From contig NZ_JAEKKT010000189.1 of assembly GCF_019510245.1 (NCBI RefSeq), positions 1 through 38,300 of the forward strand: a stretch of 38,300 bases of DNA, given 5' to 3'. Each line of letters begins with the position of its first letter. Position 1 is the stretch's first letter. The notes beneath the pieces are model-generated. The model did not search any database and was not told the origin of the DNA. It saw nothing but the letters and a program-made list of their open reading frames with translations. Shown here piece after piece: positions 7,645 to 17,586 of this stretch. This stretch comes from Streptomyces sp. GTDB lineage: Bacteria; Actinomycetota; Actinomycetes; Streptomycetales; Streptomycetaceae. The translations under genes and the position numbers were made by a program.

Positions 7645-8721
7645 ATGGCCGGGCACGGGACGGAGGATCATCCACACGGTGCCGACCGGCTGTGCGCCGT
7701 CGGGGACCGCGTGTACTCCCGCGCCGTGCGCCGGGGCCGGGTGCCGCGCACGGACGCCGACACGGTGCCCTGCCTGCTCGACCTGGCGCTGCTGCACCCC
7801 GACCCCGATGACATGGACTGGCTGGTGCCGACCGCGCCGCAGGAGGTCATGACCCGGCTGCTGCGCGGGGTGTACGACGAGGTGACGGACAGTCAGCGGC
7901 GGGTGGGGTCGGCGGTCGAGGCGTTCGAGTGGTACGCCGGTCTGGGACGGCAGTTGCAGGCCGTGTCGGCCTCCGCGGAGGGCACGTCGGCCATCCGGGT
8001 GCTCGACGGGCTGTCCCGGATCCAGGCGGCCATGGACGAGGCGACGGAGGCCTGCACGGAGCAGGTGCTGACCGTGCAGCCCGGCGGCATCCGGCGCGAG
8101 TCGGAGCTGACCGAGGGGCTGCACCGGGCGGTCGCCCTGCGCGGGCGGGGCGTGCGGATGCGCGACCTCTACACGCACGTCGCCCGGCACGGCCAGGGCC
8201 TGCTCAACTACCTGGAGCTGATGGGCGACGCGGTCGAGGCCCGCACGCTCGACGAGGTCATCGACCGCCTCATCCTCTTCGACCGCACGGTGGCCTTCAT
8301 CCCCGCCAACTCCGACCGCACGATGGCCCTGGAGCTGCGCCACCCCGCCCTCGTCGAGTACTTCGTCACGGTCTTCGAGCGCCTCTGGCGCCTCGCGATC
8401 CCGCTCACCGCCCCGCTCCCCGACACCGGCATCGAGGGCATCTCGCACCGGGAGCAGTCCATCGCGGCGCTGCTCGCGGAGGGCCACCAGGACGCGGTGA
8501 TCGCCGAGCGCCTCGGCATCAGCGTGCGCACCTGCCGGGCCCACATCGCCCGCCTCTCCGAGACCCTCGGCGCGGCCAGCCGGACCCAGCTGGGCGTGCG
8601 CATAGCGCAGGTCGGGCTGGACCGGCCGCCGGGCGGCACGGGCGCGGCCCCCGACACGGCCCCCGGCGCGGCCTCGGAGACGGTCAGCCTTCCTGATCAA
8701 GGATCCCCGAGCGTGAGATGA
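7645..8721 (+). CDS. LuxR-type regulator with TrmB/PLD-like middle domain (paralogue 1)
   Basis: A 358-residue regulator, the only rightward member of a four-gene family here. The N-terminal segment contains ADRLCAVGDRVYSRAVRRGRVP and PCLLDLALLHPDPDDMDWLVP. The middle part (about 100-240) has VRMRDLYTHVARHG, DEVIDRLILFDRTVAFIPA and LRHPALVEYFVTVFERLW, like the C-terminal domain of TrmB-type regulators. The C-terminal GerE/LuxR helix-turn-helix is EQSIAALLAEGHQDAVIAERLGISVRTCRAHIARL. No kinase-receiver domain is present, so the ligand or signal is unknown. The ATG was chosen over GTG 7633 by matching the paralogues. Its 3' end overlaps the convergent paralogue by 38 bases. Confidence 0.75.
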   Translation: MAGHGTEDHPHGADRLCAVGDRVYSRAVRRGRVPRTDADTVPCLLDLALLHPDPDDMDWLVPTAPQEVMTRLLRGVYDEVTDSQRRVGSAVEAFEWYAGLGRQLQAVSASAEGTSAIRVLDGLSRIQAAMDEATEACTEQVLTVQPGGIRRESELTEGLHRAVALRGRGVRMRDLYTHVARHGQGLLNYLELMGDAVEARTLDEVIDRLILFDRTVAFIPANSDRTMALELRHPALVEYFVTVFERLWRLAIPLTAPLPDTGIEGISHREQSIAALLAEGHQDAVIAERLGISVRTCRAHIARLSETLGAASRTQLGVRIAQVGLDRPPGGTGAAPDTAPGAASETVSLPDQGSPSVR

Positions 8722-9661
8722 GGTAGCCGAGCTGGGCGCGGCTCTCGCTGCCCAGGGTGGCGGCCAGTTTGGCGATGTGGACGCGGGCGGTGCGGATGTT
8801 CATGCCGAGGCGTTCCGCGACGACGGCGTCCGTGTGCCCCTCCACGAGGAGGGCGGCGATGGCCTGCTGGCGGGGGGTGATGCCGTTGACGGTGGGGCGT
8901 TGCTCAAGGATCGGGTAGAGGGGGCTGGCCAGGCGCCAGAGGCGGTCGAAGGTCGTGACGAAGTAGGTGATCAGCGCCGGGTGACGGGCCTCCAGGGCCA
9001 GGGTGCCGTCGGCGGCGGCGGGCACGAAGGCGACGGTCCGGTCGACGACGATCAGCCGGTCCGGGGTCTCGTCGAGGCCGCGCACCTCGATGTCGCCCCG
9101 CAGCCGCTCGAAGCCGCCGTACACGGCCGGGACATGGCGCAGGGTGTGCTGGTAGAGGGCGCGGATGCGGGCGCCGCGGTCGAGGATCGCCTGGTCGCGC
9201 TCGCGGGCGGCCGCGACGGCGGCGCGGGCACGGGGGCCGGTCAGCCCGGCGTGCGACTGGATGCAGAGCACCTCACGGGCCGCCTCGGTCATGGCGTCGG
9301 TGATGGCCTGGTTGATGGGCTTGGTGCCGCTGTGCAGGCGGAGCGTGGGGGTCTCGCCGGCCGGGGCCGGGTCGCCGGCCCGCAGCAGCGGTTCGAACTG
9401 TGCCAGGAGCCGCTCCTCGCGCCGTCGTTCGTCGGCGATCCGGGCGGCGGAGGAGCGCAGCAGCCGGTGCAGGGCCGCGGCGGGGGCCACCGGCTCCAGC
9501 CGGCCCAGGTCGTCGAGGGCCGGGTGGAGCAGGCCGAAGTCGGTGAGGCAGGGAGCCTCGGCGGCGTCCCCCGCGCTGATGTGCCCGGTGCGCAGGGCGC
9601 GTTCGTACAGCTTCGCGCCGGCCGGGCAGAGCTCGTCGACACCGTGTTCGCAGTGGGTCAC
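8684..9661 (-). CDS. LuxR-type regulator with TrmB/PLD-like middle domain (paralogue 2)
   Basis: A 325-residue paralogue of the neighbouring regulators. It has the shared N-terminus (HGVDELCPAGAKLYERALRTG), the middle domain (ARIRALYQHTLRHVPAVYG, ETPDRLIVVDRTVAFVPA, LEARHPALITYFVTTFDRLW) and the C-terminal LuxR HTH (QQAIAALLVEGHTDAVVAERLGMNIRTARVHIAKLAATLG). The GTG start overlaps the stop of paralogue 3 as GTGA, so these genes are translationally coupled as an operon. The HTH is nearly identical to that of paralogue 3, suggesting overlapping target sites or recent duplication. Confidence 0.8.
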   Translation of the reverse strand: MTHCEHGVDELCPAGAKLYERALRTGHISAGDAAEAPCLTDFGLLHPALDDLGRLEPVAPAAALHRLLRSSAARIADERRREERLLAQFEPLLRAGDPAPAGETPTLRLHSGTKPINQAITDAMTEAAREVLCIQSHAGLTGPRARAAVAAARERDQAILDRGARIRALYQHTLRHVPAVYGGFERLRGDIEVRGLDETPDRLIVVDRTVAFVPAAADGTLALEARHPALITYFVTTFDRLWRLASPLYPILEQRPTVNGITPRQQAIAALLVEGHTDAVVAERLGMNIRTARVHIAKLAATLGSESRAQLGYLISRSGILDQEG

Positions 9662-10659
9662 GGTCGGCCCTCGCGGTCCTTGAGGATCCCGGACTCCCCG
9701 ATGAGGTAGCCGAGCTGGGCGCGGCTCTCACTGCCCAGGGTGGCGGCGAGCTTGGCGATGTGGACGCGGGCGGTGCGGATGTTCATGCCCAGGCGGGCGG
9801 CGATGACGGCGTCGGTGTGGCCCTCGACGAGGAGGGCGGCGATGGCCTGCTGGCGGGGGGTGACGCCGTTGACGGAGGGGCGGTGCTCGGCTTTGGGGAA
9901 CATCGGGGTGGCCAGGTGCCAGAGGCGGGCGAAGGCGGTGGCGAAGTAGCCGACGAGTGCGGGGTGGCGGACTTCGAGGGCGGTGCTGCCGTCGTCGTCG
10001 GCGGGGAGGAAGGCGACGGAGCGGTCGACGACGATCAGCCGGTCGGGCACCTCGTCGAGGCCGCGGGCCACGTTGTCGCCCTTCAGGGACTCGGCGTAGG
10101 TGTAGACCGTCTGCACGTGGAACAGGGTGTTCTGGTAGAGCGTGCGGACCCGGCCGCCACGGTCGAGGAACGACTTGTCGCGTTCGTAGGCGACGGATTC
10201 CGCGGCGGTGCCGCGCTCGCCGACCATGCCGGCGTGCGGCTGGATGCAGAGGATCTCCTCCCGGGCCTGTGCCATCGCCTCGGCGATGGCCTGGTTGATC
10301 CGCCGGGTGCCGCTGAGCAGCCGCAGCGCCGGGGTGGAGGCCGGCACCGTGCCACTGCCGGGTGCGAGGCGCATCAGCGGTGCGAAGAGCTCCGCCAGCA
10401 GCTCCTGCCGCCGCCACTCACCGGCGATGCGGACGCGGGGGCCGCGCAGCAGCCGGTCGAGGGCGACGGCCGGGGCCACGGGCTCCAGCCGGCCGGGGTC
10501 GGCCGGCGCCGGGTGCAGCAGGCCGAGTGCGACGAGGCAGGGGGCCTCGGCGGCGTCCGGGGCGCGGATGTGCCCCTGGTCCAGGGCGCGTTCGTACAGT
10601 CTCGTCCCCGCGGTGCACAGGTCCTGCAGGCCGTGCTCGGCGTGTGGGGCCCGGGTCAC
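9658..10659 (-). CDS. LuxR-type regulator with TrmB/PLD-like middle domain (paralogue 3)
   Basis: A 333-residue paralogue, the middle gene of the three-gene leftward operon. The GTG start at 10659 overlaps the stop of paralogue 4 by four bases (GTGA), and its own stop overlaps the start of paralogue 2 in the same way. The domain order is the family one: EHGLQDLCTAGTRLYERALDQG, then GRVRTLYQNTLFHVQTVYTY, VPDRLIVVDRSVAFLPADDD and LEVRHPALVGYFATAFARLW, then the LuxR HTH QQAIAALLVEGHTDAVIAARLGMNIRTARVHIAKLAATLG. The frame stays open upstream without a stop, which explains apparent longer starts; the GTG fits the paralogue N-termini. Confidence 0.8.
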   Translation of the reverse strand: MTRAPHAEHGLQDLCTAGTRLYERALDQGHIRAPDAAEAPCLVALGLLHPAPADPGRLEPVAPAVALDRLLRGPRVRIAGEWRRQELLAELFAPLMRLAPGSGTVPASTPALRLLSGTRRINQAIAEAMAQAREEILCIQPHAGMVGERGTAAESVAYERDKSFLDRGGRVRTLYQNTLFHVQTVYTYAESLKGDNVARGLDEVPDRLIVVDRSVAFLPADDDGSTALEVRHPALVGYFATAFARLWHLATPMFPKAEHRPSVNGVTPRQQAIAALLVEGHTDAVIAARLGMNIRTARVHIAKLAATLGSESRAQLGYLIGESGILKDREGRP

Positions 10660-11687
10660 CGGATCCCGTCCGCCCCGGGGAGCTTCTGGTCCAGGATCCC
10701 GGACTGGGCGATCAGGTAGCCGAGCTGCGCACGGCTGCCGCTGCCGAGCGTCTGGGCCAGCTTGGCGATGTGGGCCCGGCAGGTGCGCACGTTCATGCCC
10801 AGGCGGCGGGCGATGGCTTCGTCGACGTGGCCCTCGACCAGGAGCTTGGCGATGGAGTGCTGGATCTCCGTGATGCCGTCCGGAGCGGTGTCGTAGGGCG
10901 CGCCGGTGCTGAGTGGCACGGCGCGGTCCCACAGGAACTCGAAGAGTTTGATCAGGTAGCGGACCAGGCCGGGGTGGCGCAGCTCCAGGGCGACCTGCTG
11001 GTCGTCGCGGGCGGGTATGAAGGCGACGCTCTCGTCGCAGATGATCAGCCGCTCGACCAGTTCGTCGATGGTGCGGTACTCCGCCTTGCCGTTGGAGAGC
11101 TGGGCCGTGTAGGCGAGCTTCTCGGGGCTGTAGCGAGCCGTGTGCTGGTAGAGGGTGCGGATCCGCACACCACGTTCGATGAGGGGCCGGTCCCGTTCGA
11201 GGCCCTGGATCAGGCTGTGTTCCGGGCGGTTGCCGCTGGGCTGGATGGCCAGTACCTCGGACTGGCACTGGGCGGTCGCGAGGTTGAGGGCGGCGTTGAT
11301 CCGGGCGCCCCCCTCCAGCACGGTGATCGAGTCGGTGTGTGTGGTGGTCTGGGCGCTGAGGGCCATGAACGGCTCGAAGGCGTCCGCGAGGCTGATCGAC
11401 AGCCGCCTGCGCTCGTTGATCTCCTGCTCGATGGGATTGAGCCACTGGGCCAGGGCGACGCCGGGAGGTGTGGGACGTAGCCAGTCCGGGCTGTCCGGGT
11501 CGGGGTGAAGCAGGGCGAACTCCATCAAGCACGGAGCTTCCTCCGCGTCCCGGCGGGCTATTCGTCCTGTGCGCAGCGCGGCTGCGTAGAGTCGTCCCCC
11601 TTCCTCACAAAGGTTGGTCACCGCATGGGGATGTGCCGCCTTTGTCTGATTTGTTGTCAAATCTCCACCCCCCAGGGTCCTGAACAT
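10656..11687 (-). CDS. LuxR-type regulator with TrmB/PLD-like middle domain (paralogue 4)
   Basis: The first gene of the three-gene operon, 343 residues from the ATG at 11687. The core resembles the others: VTNLCEEGGRLYAAALRTGRIA, VRIRTLYQHTARYSPEKLAY, LVERLIICDESVAFIPARDDQ and LRHPGLVRYLIKLFEFLW, then the HTH IAKLLVEGHVDEAIARRLGMNVRTCRAHIAKLAQTLG. It is more diverged than paralogues 2 and 3. The start is uncertain: ATG 11687 has no good ribosome-binding site, and a GTG at VTNLC would also fit the family. It is divergent from the small-peptide/Rieske-like pair, sharing a promoter gap of about 84 bases, so it may control that pair. Confidence 0.75.
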   Translation of the reverse strand: MFRTLGGGDLTTNQTKAAHPHAVTNLCEEGGRLYAAALRTGRIARRDAEEAPCLMEFALLHPDPDSPDWLRPTPPGVALAQWLNPIEQEINERRRLSISLADAFEPFMALSAQTTTHTDSITVLEGGARINAALNLATAQCQSEVLAIQPSGNRPEHSLIQGLERDRPLIERGVRIRTLYQHTARYSPEKLAYTAQLSNGKAEYRTIDELVERLIICDESVAFIPARDDQQVALELRHPGLVRYLIKLFEFLWDRAVPLSTGAPYDTAPDGITEIQHSIAKLLVEGHVDEAIARRLGMNVRTCRAHIAKLAQTLGSGSRAQLGYLIAQSGILDQKLPGADGIR

Positions 11688-11771
11688 GCAGGAACATGAT
11701 GCACCGATTGTGTGGTCATGACGTGCCTGAATGAGCCATCGTCTTATCCAACGGGGAAGAGGGACCTTCAA

Positions 11772-11978
11772 GTGAGGACGAAGCCGACTATGCGTAAGAG
11801 AATGCTTCGCTCGGTACTTGTCGCTGCCTTCTCCGCCGTTGTGGCCCTCGGAGTGCTGAGTGGCCAGTCCGGCGGGAAGAGCGATACTCGTGCGGACACT
11901 GCATGGCCCGCAGTGGCCGCCGCCATCTCCACTGCCGACAGTGCGTCGCCGGCCGGCGGAGACGTGGAGGGGAGCTGA
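11772..11978 (+). CDS. Small exported peptide, unknown function
   Basis: A 68-residue peptide from a GTG start (7-8 bases after GAGGGA). It has a positively charged N-terminus (VRTKPTMRKRMLR), one hydrophobic segment (SVLVAAFSAVVALGVLSG) and a polar Ala/Ser/Gly-rich tail, so it is either a secreted peptide or a single-pass membrane peptide. An alternative ATG at 11790 would shorten it by six residues. Its stop is 2 bases before the start of the Rieske-like gene, which shows a two-gene operon. No family is recognised. Its position next to four related regulators makes a signalling or regulated-product role possible, but that is inference. Confidence 0.55.
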   Translation: MRTKPTMRKRMLRSVLVAAFSAVVALGVLSGQSGGKSDTRADTAWPAVAAAISTADSASPAGGDVEGS

Positions 11979-11980
11979 CG

Positions 11981-12316
11981 GTGACCACCCCACCCGACGA
12001 CCGCTCCTTCCGTAGGGAAATGGCCACGGCCTACCGCTCGGGCTGGCACTTCATCGACCTCGTCACCGCGATCCCCCACTCCGGTGACTCGTTGATGGTG
12101 ACCGTCTTCGGTGAGCCGGTCGTCGTCACGCGGGACGAGGACGAGGACGTACGGGCGTACCGGTGCCTGCGCAAGCCCCGGGGTGCGCCGCAGCCCGTGC
12201 GGTGCGCGATCCGGTACGGAATGATCTTTGTGAACCTGGACCAACGGGACCACCGGCTGGCTGAGCCGGACGTCCCGGACGTGAGGACCATCTCGGCCAC
12301 CCCCCGCAGTGCCTGA
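11981..12316 (+). CDS. Small Rieske-like protein lacking the canonical [2Fe-2S] ligands
   Basis: A 111-residue protein starting at GTG 11981 with GGGGAGC as ribosome-binding site. The central part resembles the Rieske domain of ring-hydroxylating oxygenases: GWHFIDLVTAIPHSGDSLMV, VFGEPVVVTRDEDEDVRAYRC, PRGAP, C-x5-GMIFVNLDQ. The Cys-x-His...Cys-x2-His ligands are not present: where CxHRG is expected there is CLRKPRGAP, and the second motif is CAIRYG. It can hardly bind a Rieske cluster and may be a non-catalytic binding or partner protein. It lies in an operon with the small exported peptide and is followed by a strong terminator. Confidence 0.6.
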   Translation: MTTPPDDRSFRREMATAYRSGWHFIDLVTAIPHSGDSLMVTVFGEPVVVTRDEDEDVRAYRCLRKPRGAPQPVRCAIRYGMIFVNLDQRDHRLAEPDVPDVRTISATPRSA

Positions 12317-12359
12317 CGCGATTCCCCCGTCGTAAAAGATCGCTCAGGTGCTTCCCCCC

Positions 12360-12400
12360 GCAGCGGCGTCACCGTGACCTGAACACGGTGACGCCGCTGC
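12360..12400. terminator. Rho-independent-like terminator
   Basis: A perfect 17-base stem (12360-12376 with 12384-12400, arm GCAGCGGCGTCACCGTG) with a 7-base loop is followed by AGTTTT. It ends the small peptide/Rieske-like operon and may also stop the convergent PPOX gene. Confidence 0.85.
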
Positions 12401-12505
12401 AGTTTTCAGGCGACATTTCGGTTCATCGGCCGTTTTCGGCTGTGCCCCATGGTGGCTGAAACCAGCCGCCGGAACGGGGCGACCGCCCTGCCCCGTTTCC
12501 GTCCC

Positions 12506-12919
12506 TCAGCCCCGCCCCAGCGCCCGCTCCACCGCGATCTCGATCACCACCCGCGACGGGTTCTCCGCGGGCGTCCTCCCGTACCGCTCGGCGTACCGGC
12601 GCTCCGCCTCCGCGACCCGCGCGGGCTCGGTCCTGACGGACGCCCGGCCCTCCAGCGTCGCCCACCGCCGCCCCGCCACCTGGCACACCGCCACCCGCGC
12701 CCCGTCCGGCCCCGCCGCCAGCACGTGGGAGACCTTCGCGCTCGTCCTGTTGGTGATCACCCGGGCGAGGCCGGCCTCCGGGTCGTAGGTCACCCCGACC
12801 GGCACGACGTGCGGGCTGCCGTCGGGCCGCAGGGTCGTGAGGGTGCACAGGTGGCGTTCCGCCCAGAAGCGCAGGTACACCTCGTCCGGGGCCGCGGGGT
12901 CCACACGGTAGGTACTCAT
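12506..12919 (-). CDS. Pyridoxamine 5'-phosphate oxidase-fold (PPOX) protein
   Basis: A 137-residue split-barrel flavin-binding-fold protein. The start is ATG 12919 (MSTYRVDPAAPDEVYLRFWAE). The hallmark region RHLCTLTTLRPDGSPHVVPVGVTYD is present, followed by ARVITNRTSAKVSHV, GARVAVCQVAGRRWATLEGRASV and the C-terminal YGRTPAENPSRVVIEIAVERALG, which resembles F420- or FMN-dependent TIGR03618-type enzymes. The cofactor cannot be decided by eye. It is divergent from clpB with the HAIR operator only 40 bases upstream of its start, so heat shock might affect it too. Confidence 0.75.
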   Translation of the reverse strand: MSTYRVDPAAPDEVYLRFWAERHLCTLTTLRPDGSPHVVPVGVTYDPEAGLARVITNRTSAKVSHVLAAGPDGARVAVCQVAGRRWATLEGRASVRTEPARVAEAERRYAERYGRTPAENPSRVVIEIAVERALGRG

Positions 12920-12958
12920 GGTCCGGAAGGTAGTCCCGGGAAGGGCTCCCGCTCGCAC

Positions 12959-12979
12959 CTTGAGTGGAATAGACTCAAC
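12959..12979. promoter_or_regulatory. HAIR operator for HspR (clpB promoter)
   Basis: CTTGAGT-N7-ACTCAAC matches the HspR-associated inverted repeat consensus CTTGAGT-N7-ACTCAAG in all but the last base. It lies 54 bases upstream of the clpB start. In Streptomyces, HspR with DnaK represses the dnaK operon, clpB and lon through this site. Confidence 0.9.
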
Positions 12980-13032
12980 TTTGTGTACGTTGGCTGAGTC
13001 AGCCGTACGACGCCGAGGAGGAGAACGCGAAC

Positions 13033-15666
<2,634 letters not shown>

Positions 15667-15737
15667 GCGGAATTCCGCCAACGCGAGATGAACCCGCCGG
15701 GGCGGGGGTTGCCACCCCCCTCCCCGGATGGGGGAGG
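15667..15737 (+). terminator. Palindrome and hairpin after clpB
   Basis: A 12-base perfect palindrome GCGGAATTCCGC (15667-15678) directly follows the clpB stop. A GC-rich hairpin (CCTCCCC 15719-15725 with GGGGAGG 15731-15737) lies shortly before the YbjN gene. The second could attenuate transcription from clpB into the next gene. No T-run follows, so the assignment is weak. Confidence 0.35.
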
Positions 15738-15768
15738 ATGGCGGAATCCGCATGAAGGGAAAAACACG

Positions 15769-16299
15769 GTGACCATCGACCCGTCCTCGATTCCGAACTT
15801 CGGGGGCCAGCCCGAGCCGCAGCCCCAAGGACCGGCGGGCCCCGTCGTCCCGGATCAGGATCTTGTGAAGCAGCTCCTCGACCAGATGGAGCTGAAGTAC
15901 GTCGTCGACGACGAGGGCGACCTCGCGGCGCCGTGGGAGCAGTTCCGCACGTATTTCATGTTCCGCGGCGAGGACGAGCAGGCAGTCTTCTCGGTGCGGA
16001 CGTTCTACGACCGCCCCCACAAGATCGACGAGAAGCCGCAGCTCCTTGAGTCCATCGACGACTGGAACCGTCGGACGCTGTGGCCCAAGGTCTACACCCA
16101 CACCCACGACGACGGCACCGTCCGTCTCATCGGTGAGGCCCAGATGCTCATCGGCACGGGTGTCGACATCAACCACTTCGTCTCGTCGACGGTCAGCTGG
16201 GTGCGGGCCGCGATCGAGTTCGACAAGTGGCTCGTCGAGCAGCTCGGCCTGGAGGAGGCCGTCAACGAGGCCGAAGAGCCGGAAGACGGCGACGAGTAA
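15769..16299 (+). CDS. YbjN domain-containing protein
   Basis: A 176-residue protein starting at GTG 15769 (AAGGGA upstream). After a Pro/Gln-rich N-terminus it shows the YbjN/bacterial sensory-transduction fold, common in actinobacteria: LVKQLLDQMELKYVVDDEGDLAAPWEQFRTYFMFRGEDEQAVFSVRTFYD, then LLESIDDWNRRTLWPKVYTHTHDDGTVRLIGEAQM and VDINHFVSSTVSWVRAAIEFDKWL. The tail is very acidic. This fold is related to type III secretion chaperones and is thought to act in protein-protein interaction; the partner is unknown. It follows clpB by about 100 bases on the same strand, so some co-expression is possible. Confidence 0.8.
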   Translation: MTIDPSSIPNFGGQPEPQPQGPAGPVVPDQDLVKQLLDQMELKYVVDDEGDLAAPWEQFRTYFMFRGEDEQAVFSVRTFYDRPHKIDEKPQLLESIDDWNRRTLWPKVYTHTHDDGTVRLIGEAQMLIGTGVDINHFVSSTVSWVRAAIEFDKWLVEQLGLEEAVNEAEEPEDGDE

Positions 16300-16308
16300 G
16301 CAGCAGAC

Positions 16309-17490
16309 CTAGAGCGGTGTGTGCGCGTACACGACGAGGTACGTGCCGTAGCCGAACGAGAGCCCGGCCAGGGCCGTGACCACCACCGTCGCGTGCCAGG
16401 GCCGGGCTCTCGCCGTGCGGACCAGCGCCCGGGCCAGCGGGAGCAGCAGCGGGAAGGCCGGGAGCAGGAAGCGCGGCTTCGACTCGAAGAAGCCCGAGCC
16501 GCCGAGCGCGATCAGCAGGAGCACGGCGGTGTAGGCGAGCACCGGGAACGGGGCGCGGTCCAGTGCCAGCAGGGCGAACAGGACCACCGCCGCCGCCACG
16601 ATCACCAGCGCCATCGGGAAGACGAACCGGTCGCCGCGCAGCAGCAGCGTACGGACGACGGCCAGCGAGCCCCGGCCGAAGTCGAAGCGCGAGCCCCACA
16701 GCCGCTGTACGCCGAAGTAGCCGCCCAGCGCGTCGCCGGTGCGGCGGCCGACCCACAGGACGTACGCGGTCCAGCCCAGCGGGGCGAGCGCCGCGCCCGT
16801 CCACAGCCTGTGGGCAACCCGGCCGCGGGCGCGGTGCAGCTCGCGGGCTGCGGCGAGCAGCACGGCCACCGCGACCGCGAAGCCGTTCGGGCGGGACAGC
16901 CCGGCCAGGGCGGCCAGGCTGCCGGCCCACAGCCAGTTCCCGGCCAGGACGGCGTACAGCGACCAGGCGGCGAAGGCGGTCAGGACCGGTTCCGTGTACG
17001 CCATGGACAGCACCACGGAGTGCGGGAGCAGCCCCCAGAGCAGCACCAGGGCGGTGCCCACCGCACGGCCGTGCAGCCGGGCGCCCACCGCGTAGATGCC
17101 GCCCGCGGCGACGGCGGCCGCCGTCCACGACACCAGCAGCCCCGCGCCGGCCCCGCTGAGCGGGGTCACGGCCGTCAGGGTCCGGATCAGCGCCGGGTAG
17201 AGCGGGAAGAACGCCAGGTCGCTGTGGACGATGCCGGGGCCGAAGTACAGGGTGCGGCCGTAGCCGTGTGCCGCGATCCCCAGGTACCAGGCCGCGTCCC
17301 ACGACCTCCCGAGCAGCGTCAGCGGATGCCGGCCGCCCGCCCAGGCGGCCAGCGCCAGCACGGCCATGCCGGTGAGCCGCGCCGCCGCGAACAGCCCCAC
17401 GGCGACCCCGCCGGCGGTGACGACGGACAGCCGGGCGCCGGGCTGCTGCGCGACGGGCGGGGCGAGGGCGGTGGTGCTGGCGTGGCTCAC
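16309..17490 (-). CDS. PIG-V-like membrane mannosyltransferase
   Basis: A 393-residue integral membrane protein with about nine to ten hydrophobic segments. Motifs typical of GT-C/PIG-V-like glycosyltransferases are visible: SWDAAWYLGIAAHGYG in the first outside loop (the acidic catalytic candidate lies in WDAAWY), LAFFPLYPALIR, MAYTEPVLTAFAAWSLYAV and LSRPNGFAV. The family transfers mannose from polyprenyl-phosphate-mannose to extracellular acceptors. The start is uncertain: GTG 17490 fits the hydrophobic onset but has a poor ribosome-binding site. It converges with the YbjN gene, with only 9 bases between the two stops. Confidence 0.65.
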   Translation of the reverse strand: MSHASTTALAPPVAQQPGARLSVVTAGGVAVGLFAAARLTGMAVLALAAWAGGRHPLTLLGRSWDAAWYLGIAAHGYGRTLYFGPGIVHSDLAFFPLYPALIRTLTAVTPLSGAGAGLLVSWTAAAVAAGGIYAVGARLHGRAVGTALVLLWGLLPHSVVLSMAYTEPVLTAFAAWSLYAVLAGNWLWAGSLAALAGLSRPNGFAVAVAVLLAAARELHRARGRVAHRLWTGAALAPLGWTAYVLWVGRRTGDALGGYFGVQRLWGSRFDFGRGSLAVVRTLLLRGDRFVFPMALVIVAAAVVLFALLALDRAPFPVLAYTAVLLLIALGGSGFFESKPRFLLPAFPLLLPLARALVRTARARPWHATVVVTALAGLSFGYGTYLVVYAHTPL

Positions 17491-17586
17491 ATTCGCACAG
17501 TGCCGGGAGACGCGGGGAGGGGCGAGAAATGGACGCCCGATGGAGGGAGACACCACATGGTGCACGTGATCCGGCCAAGCCACCGA

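Noticed and set aside
7597..8700. Minus-strand frame opposite LuxR-type paralogue 1
   Set aside because: Composition and lack of motifs mark it as a shadow; the + strand encodes the family HTH.
11981..12316. Functional Rieske ferredoxin
   Set aside because: The Cys-x-His and Cys-x2-His ligand pairs are not present, so cluster binding is not claimed.
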